In this document: positions 32,901 through 34,556 of the stretch, one piece after another
Layout of the letters: each line of letters begins with the position of its first letter
Numbering within the stretch: the first letter of the stretch is position 1
Source of the DNA: Holophagales bacterium UBA5704
GTDB lineage: Bacteria; Acidobacteriota; Thermoanaerobaculia; Multivoradales; UBA5704
Length of the DNA: 34,556 nucleotides
Assembly (NCBI GenBank): GCA_002420005.1
Contig: DIHE01000206.1
Coordinates: 339-34,894 of the forward strand
Direction of reading: 5' to 3'
Program-made: the position numbers and the translations under genes
The notes under the pieces: model-generated
Seen by the model: only the letters and a program-made list of their open reading frames with translations
The model's database searches: none
Told to the model about the DNA's origin: nothing

Positions 32901-34556
32901 AGCCCTGGCGGGCGAGCTGGCGCTCCTGGAGGCGTTGCAGCCAGGGGACGAGGGGCTCGGCGCCCTGCACCCACACCCGCACCGGCAGGGTGTTGATGAA
33001 CATGCCGACCATGGTCTCGACGCCGGGCAGGGCGGCCGGCCGGCCGGAGACGACGTTGCCGAAGACCACGTCCTGCTCGCCGCTGTAGCGGCCGAGGAGC
33101 ACGGCCCAGGCGCCGAGCGTGACGGTGGGCAGGGTGAGCTTGTGCCGCGACGCCAGAGCCTGGAGGCGCGCCGTGACCTCGCGGGAGATCCGGAGCTCGT
33201 GCTCGGCGTGGCGGGCCCCTTCGGGAGCCCTGCCCGGGTGGTCGATGCCCAGGGAGTTGGGGGCGGTGAACCCGGCGAGCTCGGCGCGCCAGAACGGCTC
33301 GGCCCCCGAGGTGTCCTGCTGCCGCAGCCAGGCGACGTAGTCGCTGAACGGGCGCACCGGCGGCAGGACCGGGGAAGCGGGCGCCGGGTAGAGGGCTTGC
33401 AGCTCGTGCACCAGGAGAGGCAGCGACCAGCCGTCCATCAGCAGATGGTGGGCGGTCCACAGGAACCCGTGCCCGGGGCCGAGGCGGATCAGCGCGAAGC
33501 GCATCAGCGGCGCTTCGCCCGGGGGCAGGGGCGTATGCCGCTCGCGATGCCGCAGCTCTTCGAGCCGGCGGTCCCGCTCGTCCGCGGAGAGGCCGCGCCA
33601 GTCCAGCTCCTGCCAGGGGAGGGAGACGTTCCTGCGCACCGCCTGCACGGGCTCGTCGAGGCCGTCCCAGAGGAACGCCGTGCGCAGCACGCCGTGACGC
33701 TCGACGAGTCTCTCCCAGGCCTGCCGGAACCGCCCCGCATCGAGGTCCTCCGGCAGGGTGCAGGCGACCTGGGTGACGTAGACCCCGGAGTCGGGCGCCA
33801 TCAGGCTGTGGAACAGCATGCCGTTTTGCAGCGGCGTGAGGGGATAGAGGTCTTCGACGTCCTTCAGGGGGAGCCGGGCGGCCAGCACCGCGAAGCCGTG
33901 GGCATCGAGCCCGGCTTTGGGAAAGTCGGAGGGAGTGAACACCTCCTCGCTGTCGCGGCTGTGCCGGATCAGCTCGCGCAGCGCGCCGGCATAGGCCTCG
34001 GCCAGGCGCTGCATGGTCTGCGGCCGGTGCGTCCGGGTGCCGTAGGTCAGGACCATCCGGAGCCGGCCGTCGGCCACCAGGCCGTTGATCTCCAACGGGT
34101 AGGCCCGGTGGGCGCGCGCGCTCTGCATCGGACCGGCGGAATCCGTGGCCGCCCGGAACAGGGGGTGGGCATCGAGGGCGGCATCCACCTGGCCCAGATA
34201 GTTGAAGCTGATCTCGGCGGCCGGAGCCTCCGGCAGCCGCGGGCGCAACAGCCCATGGCCGATGCCGCGCTCGGGCACGGCGCGCAACCGCTCCTTGGCG
34301 CTCACCAGGGCCTCGCCGGGTCCCGCGTCGCCCGCCTCCAGGACGACGGGAAAGAGCGAGGTGAACCAGCCCACGGTGCGCGAGACGTCGAGATCGTCGA
34401 AGAGCGGCTCGCGGCCATGCCCTTCCAGATCGACCCGCAGGCGCGCAGACCCGGTCCAGCCCGCCACGGCCCGGGCCAGAGCGCTCAGCAGCGCCTCGTC
34501 GATGCGGCTGTGGTACACCGCCGGCAGGGTCTGGAGCAGATCCGCGGTCTCTTCGG
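17179..34556 (-). CDS. Non-ribosomal peptide synthetase, [E]-(C-A-T)x5-TE, 5' end outside the window
   Basis: One uninterrupted frame of more than 5790 codons entering from the right edge; the start codon is not in the window. Residue numbers here count from the codon at 34518. Order: C-terminal part of an epimerisation domain, five complete C-A-T modules, thioesterase. All five condensation domains keep HHxxxDG (HHLLMDG, HHIASDG, HHIISDG, HHAVCDG, HHMAGDG), all carriers keep GGHS (Ser 1228, 2276, 3343, 4410, 5468) and all adenylation domains keep the SGSTG loop and the C-terminal NGK lysine. The carrier serines are 1048-1067 residues apart, so modules are regular. The TE marks the end of the assembly line; the upstream gene part must hold at least the rest of the E-containing module. 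No domain in this part looks broken. Confidence 0.98.
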   Translation of the reverse strand, partial: EETADLLQTLPAVYHSRIDEALLSALARAVAGWTGSARLRVDLEGHGREPLFDDLDVSRTVGWFTSLFPVVLEAGDAGPGEALVSAKERLRAVPERGIGHGLLRPRLPEAPAAEISFNYLGQVDAALDAHPLFRAATDSAGPMQSARAHRAYPLEINGLVADGRLRMVLTYGTRTHRPQTMQRLAEAYAGALRELIRHSRDSEEVFTPSDFPKAGLDAHGFAVLAARLPLKDVEDLYPLTPLQNGMLFHSLMAPDSGVYVTQVACTLPEDLDAGRFRQAWERLVERHGVLRTAFLWDGLDEPVQAVRRNVSLPWQELDWRGLSADERDRRLEELRHRERHTPLPPGEAPLMRFALIRLGPGHGFLWTAHHLLMDGWSLPLLVHELQALYPAPASPVLPPVRPFSDYVAWLRQQDTSGAEPFWRAELAGFTAPNSLGIDHPGRAPEGARHAEHELRISREVTARLQALASRHKLTLPTVTLGAWAVLLGRYSGEQDVVFGNVVSGRPAALPGVETMVGMFINTLPVRVWVQGAEPLVPWLQRLQERQLARQGFEHTPLAQIQRWSEVPAGSPLFESLHVFESYPQAGDGGSSHLPVGNLRLFETTNYPVGLVLGGTDRLLLQLKYDRARIDAAAALRLLGHLNALLGGITERSEQPLRDLPWLSEAETHQALLEWNDTAVAREETTLIHEPFEAWAARTPDAVAVVWQGAEITYGRIEERANRLAHHLVCRGLRRGAMAGIHLRRGPDMIVALLAVLKAGAAYVPLETGHPPARLRRILAALDVSCLLTETAQLGTVRDLQEGLPGPLAAVCLDRVDLEGCAASPPPRRATADDLAYVIFTSGSTGAPKGVMVRHRPVINLLRWAYRTFSFSPLDRGLFVTSLSFDLSVFDVFGLLGAGGSIRIATEEEVRDPGLLLRALAQEPITFWDSAPAALEQTVPFLAGPAPGGRPALRLVFLSGDWIPVALPDKIRGRFPAARVVSLGGATEATVWSNVFPVEEVAPGWTSIPYGRPIDNARYHVLDAELAPCPAGLAGDLYIGGDCLADGYAREPELTAAKFVPDPWSARAGGRLYRTGDRARHLADGNLEFLGRLDHQVKIRGFRVELGEIEGVLAALPGVRDAVVMVREDRSAGGPGDRRLVAYVTGDASGSAMDGLRRSLRERLPDYMVPSAFVKLAQLPLTPNGKVDRQALPSPEAPGVEEGRLPPQTPVEELLAGMWAEMLGLDRVGANAHFFELGGHSLLATRMISRLRSAFGVELPLNTLFLAPVLADLAAQVETALRQADGRGGGGIAPLAPARREGPQPLSFAQQRLWFVDQLEPGSPLYNIPAVLRVEGRLDPAVLALCLGEITRRHEALRTTFAVRDGAPVQVIEAAVPFVLPVVDLSGLPENRREAVASALAGEEARRPFDLTRGLLLRGVLLHLAGEDGLLALTLHHIASDGWSMGILVREVAALYAAFAEGRPSPLPELPVQYADFALWQRSWLQGEVLEREIAFWRRQLDALPPLLELPTDRPRPAVQSFRGAARPVRLPAALARRVEALARREGATLFMALLAGFQALLARHSGQDDLAVGSPIAGRNREEVEGLIGFFVNTLVMRGDLSGLPTFRELLGRVRETALAAYLHQDAPFERLVEELAPERNLAHSPLFQVMLALENAPFASLAIRDLRLRPAGGAETTAKLDLVLRLEPLETGLLGAVDHATDLFDAATIDRLIARYERLLEAAVSGEDRPLADLPLLSAAEQHQAWIEWNPLGPAGAAPDASVVEMFESRADRTPDAIAVAAPGEALSYAGLDRRANRLARRLRALGATADSRVGLCAERSPWMIEAVLGVLKAGAAYVPLDPAYPRERLAFMVEDAKILALVTEKHLLGSLPETPVATVLPEPGAAERLPRTATPESLAYVIYTSGSTGRPKGAMIPHRGWSNLAVAQRGLFGLGPDDRVLQFASLSFDASAWEIAMAFGAGATLVLGPRERRLSREELTALLAESTAVLLPPTVLATLAPEDLPGLATLIVGGEACPVELARAWAGGRRLWNAYGPTEASVCATVKLYGGGERLPIGRPIARMQAHLLDFRGNPVLPGVAGELCLGGPGLARGYLGRPDRTAASFVPHPHAASAGERLYRTGDLARTRPDGEIEFLGRLDHQVKVRGYRIELGEIEATLARHPQVLESVVVLREDRPGDRRLVAYVVTGPGSPAPSSALRAFLRDRLPDFMVPAALVHLAALPVTANGKVDVKALPRPAEGAERGEDPLAPRTPVEELLAGIWSDLLGVREVGRNDDFFALGGHSLQGIRLLARVREVLGVDLAIRALFLTPTLSALAAVITSERLRQGEQSPGAARIRPLERRDGPLPLSFAQERLWFLEQLEPGSAFYNIPATLRLEGALRHEPFVATLEELTRRHEALRTTFGDLAGRPYQRIGLEARVLVPVIDLAALPPARRETELLQLATLESRRPFDLARGPLMRVVLLRLAADDQVLVHTTHHIISDGWSAVIFLREIAALYAAFSTGRPALLPALPIQYADYAAWQRSYLEGPVLEKHLAYWRDRLTGTPGLELPVDRPRPAVESFRGSSLSVQLPQETGRALIALSRREGATLFMTLLALFKTLILRYSGQTDLAVGSPIANRNRPDVEGVIGFFSNTVVLRTDLGGDPTFRELLLRVRDVALGGYAHEDLPFERIVEELQPERDMSRNPLFQVMCVLQNQPRESLPAGDLRMSPLSIQLGIAKFDLTLFWYEEQGWLSGLLEYNTDLFDHSTARRFYQHYEHLLVSVLADPDRPLTALPLLSAAERHQIVIEWSDTAAREEGRCIHAWVEEQVERTPELVAVVFGDLRLSYREVNRRANRLAHGLLRRGVGPESLVGICVDRSLEMVVAALAVLKSGGALVALDPAYPRERLATIIEDAGLAVLLTQEPLLQHFPRHREIALCLPPGVEPFPFESGENPQRIGLTPDHPMYVIYTSGSTGQPKGIVVTHRAFANLASWQLSRSPSGEGIRTVQFATFGFCVSFQEIFSAWCSGGTLVVVDETTRRDAERLTGLLASESIERLHLPFAALKLLADVRERSALRPMRLREIITAGEQLQVTPAVRDLLDRLPGCSLHNQYGASETHVVCELALEGATASWPAIPSVGRPISNVRIHLLDARLEPAPIGVRGELYAGGACLARAYLKDPVLTAQKMIPDPFAMDSGARLYRTGDLARRLADGQIEHLGRADGQVKIRGYRVELGDVETAMASCPGVRDAVAVAQPLESGGLHLVAYVVGTQGDLRVEGLRSHLKQRLPEHMVPSAFVQLSALPLNANGKLDQAALPRPEAGAGSAGPVAPRTPAEELVAGLWAAVLHRERVGATDNFFDLGGHSLIATQLMSRLRSAFGVELPLRTLFERPTVAGLAAAVEEVRRGDLQPAAPPLARAPRSQDPPLSFAQERLWFLDRIDPGTPTYNMPSRVGLTGRLNAAALAAALRGLVERHEVLRTFFRMVDGIPRQQILAEAQTAMPVVDLAALPAAGRRAEADRLAADHARHRFDLACGPLLNVVLVRLEPDRHQLFVVIHHAVCDGWSLHLLVREVAELYGCFAAGRPSSLSELPVQYADVAVWQRELVAGTRQAELAWWLDLLSGEIAPLDLPTDRRRPAVQTYRGGQGSLALSAGFAARLAAFGRAQGSTLFMTLLAAVKALLHRHSGQDDLLVGAPVAGRRAVETEGLIGCFLNTLVLRTGLGGEPGFRDLVARVREVTLGAFSHQDVPFEAILASLPQPRDLSRTPLFQVMVNLLNLPSTELRLPGLTLESLATAEPLSKFDMTFYLREGDGVQVDLVYNADLFDAARMADLLAQLEAFLDQALDHPGEPIGALSLVTAAAHAALPDPAAPLPAVWPGAVHERFAVQARRHPGRPALIDRDGVWSYGELEAVANRLSAWLQGHRVGPGDRVAVYAHRSAPLALALLGILKTGAAFTILDPAYPAARLTAALAATAPRALLRPEAAGELPGAVEDWLRDAGCPSLALPAGGSAPALERFAGLPLGSPRAAGPDDPAWVSFTSGSTGVPKGVLGSHRPLSHFIAWHSERFGLTATDRFSLLSGLAHDPLLRDLFTPLCLGARLAIPTPEDLTGPGRLARWMQEHGITVAHLTPALGEVLTEPPGITLETLRLAFFGGDVLTRHTVERMRGMAPGCACINYYGATETPQGMGFHEVSLPDRERIPLGRGIDGVQLLVVNPAGRLAGVGELGEICIRTPYLSLGYLQDEALTRERFLINPFTGGPDDRLYRTGDLGRYLPNGSVDYQGRRDNQVKLRGFRIELGEIEAALCALSGGSPSVAVLREDTPGVRQLVAYVVGEAAHGQRSLSFREQLRERLPDHMVPAVIVVLAALPLTPNGKVDRKALPAPDGRGASESHQAPRTPVEEVLAGIWGDVLRLERIGIADRFFDLGGHSLLATQVLSRVRTAFGVDLPLREVFEAPALSDLAARIEAALRAGGGAAAPPLVPVPREGPLPLSFAQQRLWFLDQLEPDSPLYNMPVALRLEGPLDAALLTLCLGETVRRHEVLRTSYAAPEGSPVQVIQPAAPFFLPLVDLAGLPEREREAQALTLAEEEAARPFDLTRSPLLRCVLLRLAPQDHLAALTMHHMAGDGWSMGILVREVTAFYAASPLPELPVQYADFSVWQRSWLKGEVLEREISFWRNRLAGLPPLLELSTDRPRPAVQSYRGASRHLWLPAELLRRIRTLGGRHGATLFMVLLAGFQALLARYSRQQDLAVGTPVAGRNRLEIEGLVGFFVNTLVLRGDLAGAPSFGELLGRTRETALAAYLHQDVPFEKLVQELSPERSLAHSPLFQVMLTLQNAPAESLAAGGLRVQPVSGARRTAKFDVELILQEHEGGLAGVAEYATDLFDATTIDRLIVHYERLLTAALAEPESVWSELPLLSSIERHQTLVEWNDTRAPLPQPARGLLLHNLFAAQVASTPDAPAATCEGETLTYAELDARAGRLARHLAGLGCGAERRVGVALERNLSLLVALLGVLKAGAVYVPLDVEVPRERLAWLLESSGLAALLTEKEHRHRLPVPDGLPVVEPSALPETDPGSAPGGLPGGDGLAYVIHTSGSTGRPKGVMVSHAGMINHLRAKVADLGLTAGSRVAQTAPQSFDISIWQLLAPLLVGGSVRIAGRAAVQDPALLLRFAARERITVLEVVPSLLSALLDPSASGATIDLPSLQWMIVTGEACAPDLADRWLARAPQTRLLNAYGPTECSDDVTHYERVRSESGSSLTLPIGRPIANTFIYVLDPSLQPVAAGAAGELCVAGHGVGRGYLGLPARTAEVFRPDPLTGEPGGRLYRTGDLARRRADGTLEYLSRLDHQVKVRGFRIELGEIEAILVSLAGVREAAVVAREDRPGDRRLVAYVAGEVEADGLRHGLRERLPDYMVPGIFVLLPALPLTPNGKVDRRALPVPGAPRSGESFVAPRTQIEKVLAETWAELLGLEQVGVADDFFALGGHSLLAVRLMARIEHVFGVKLPLSLLFEAPTLGRLAGAIQSAPERRSALVLLQAGGAGRPLFLAHPVGGGVFAYVDLAKRLAPERPVYGLQAVAEGDGRPATLEDLAAQYLARVREVQAEGPWLLAGWSDGAVIAYEMARQTESPGGAPSLVALLDPPAPPKGCGVDVTTLLLGFATLAGGYSEQKREAVRALLEGLDVEAGLDLLIELAQADGELPADVGRSWMRERFDLHRRTSIAVETYVPRPYGGSVILVRADASLAAGAADLAAGWGSLARIDAHLVPGANHFSLLQPPVLDRWVEHLKSSLAAFEGKS
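17998..21165 (-). other. NRPS module 5 (C-A-T), probably 2,4-diaminobutyrate
   Basis: C: PLSFAQQRLWF and HHMAGDGWS, with about eight residues missing between TAFYAA and SPLPELPVQ compared with module 2. A: HTSGSTGRPKG, SFDISIWQ (Asp at residue 5119), LEVVPSLL and NAYGPTECSDDV. Pocket D-I-W-E-I-T-A-D-D plus Lys matches what I recall of Dab codes (DIWELTxDD) from syringomycin/pyoverdine-type enzymes. T: ALGGHSLL, Ser5468. Confidence 0.82.
21166..24363 (-). other. NRPS module 4 (C-A-T) with atypical adenylation domain
   Basis: C: PLSFAQERLWF and HHAVCDGWS. A: FTSGSTGVPKG, SGLAHDPLLRDLFTPL in place of the usual FDxSxWE, FFGGDVL and NYYGATETPQG. Tentative pocket D-P-R-A-F-G-Y-Q-G plus Lys. The N-terminal part (AVWPGAVHERFAVQARRHPG, ILDPAYPAARL) also diverges from the other four. 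T: DLGGHSLL, Ser4410. Confidence 0.82.
24364..27567 (-). other. NRPS module 3 (C-A-T) with Cys in place of Asp235
   Basis: C: PLSFAQERLWF and HHIISDGWS. A: YTSGSTGQPKG, FGFCVSFQEIFSAW and NQYGASETHVV. Pocket C-V-Q-?-I-A-Q-V-V plus Lys lies on the Pro-type frame (DVQxIAHVV), but the Asp that anchors the substrate amine is Cys (residue 2992, TGC at 25543-25545 read on the minus strand). T: DLGGHSLI, Ser3343. Confidence 0.85.
27568..30708 (-). other. NRPS module 2 (C-A-T), probably phenylalanine
   Basis: C: PLSFAQQRLWF and HHIASDGWS (LCL type). A: YTSGSTGRPKG, LSFDASAWEI (Asp at residue 1939) and NAYGPTEASVC. Pocket D-A-W-T-I-G-A-V-C plus Lys differs from the GrsA Phe code (DAWTIAAIC) at only two places, one conservative. 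T: ALGGHSLQ, Ser2276. Confidence 0.85.
30709..33855 (-). other. NRPS module 1 (C-A-T), substrate uncertain
   Basis: C: YPLTPLQNG and HHLLMDGWS. A: FTSGSTGAPKG, SFDLSVFDVFG (Asp235 equivalent at residue 873, codon 31900-31902) and the unusual SLGGATEATVW in place of YGPTE. Pocket residues by alignment to GrsA read D-L-F-D-F-S-L-V-W plus Lys. This resembles the GGATEA subgroup that includes Cys and Gly domains, but the 278 position is acidic. T: ELGGHSLL, Ser1228. Confidence 0.85.
33904..34556 (-). other. NRPS epimerisation (E) domain, C-terminal part
   Basis: Has the later E motifs: DLDVSRTVGWFTSLFPVVL, VPERGIGHGLLR (PxxGxGxG type) and ISFNYLGQ. It turns the residue loaded by the previous, unseen module into the D form. 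The next condensation domain starts YPLTPLQNGMLFHSL, a form typical after E domains. Confidence 0.9.

Noticed and set aside
17179..34556. CRISPR-like or tandem DNA repeats in the right half
   Set aside because: The repeats are the homologous C-A-T modules, about 3.1-3.2 kb apart, not short direct repeats with spacers.

Overview
The window is a GC-rich (I estimate near 70%) piece of a bacterial chromosome. Its left half is a dense set of housekeeping genes. Its right half (17179 to the window edge) is one enormous non-ribosomal peptide synthetase (NRPS) gene on the minus strand that runs off the end. A YidC with a large periplasmic domain, two LepB signal peptidases, a bactofilin, ParABS and a small bacterial SRP RNA point to a diderm, rod-like bacterium. 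The gene set and style would fit Acidobacteriota or a similar GC-rich, NRPS-bearing phylum, but I cannot prove the phylum from this sequence alone.

Layout: (1) dnaX (5' part) and the SRP RNA gene ffs on the minus strand, facing away from tadA and two tRNA-Ser genes on the plus strand. (2) 1525-7950, an origin-type cluster: rpmH-rnpA-yidD-yidC-jag, two parS sites, then rsmG-parA-parB-bactofilin. mnmE and mnmG, often found between jag and rsmG, are absent. (3) 7947-11577 minus: an operon of two tandem lepB genes, a small single-pass membrane protein and a membrane-anchored phosphodiesterase-superfamily protein. (4) 11966-13395 plus: a ComEA-like helix-hairpin-helix protein, a GspH/FimT pseudopilin and CutA. 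(5) 13400-15687: divergent cystathionine gamma-synthase-type enzyme and mtnA (sulfur amino acid metabolism and methionine salvage). (6) 15710-17127 minus: tmRNA and a DusB-type tRNA dihydrouridine synthase. (7) 17179-34556 minus: an NRPS read as [..E]-CAT-CAT-CAT-CAT-CAT-TE.

The NRPS holds the 3' part of an epimerisation domain, five complete C-A-T modules and a terminal thioesterase, so this gene ends the assembly line. The adenylation pockets read: module 1 a 'GGATEA' pocket of uncertain substrate; module 2 Phe-like; module 3 a Pro-like frame in which the amine-anchoring Asp235 is Cys; module 4 a very atypical 'AHDPLLRD' pocket; module 5 close to diaminobutyrate (Dab) codes. The peptide tail is therefore ...D-Xaa-X1-Phe?-X3-X4-Dab?, released by TE.

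A second theme is promoter architecture. Several genes with no Shine-Dalgarno have a TAnnnT -10 box only 7-10 nt before the start codon (lepB, rsmG, cutA, cystathionine gamma-synthase, mtnA, dusB), as expected for leaderless mRNAs. RNA genes and genes with a Shine-Dalgarno have ordinary promoters further upstream.
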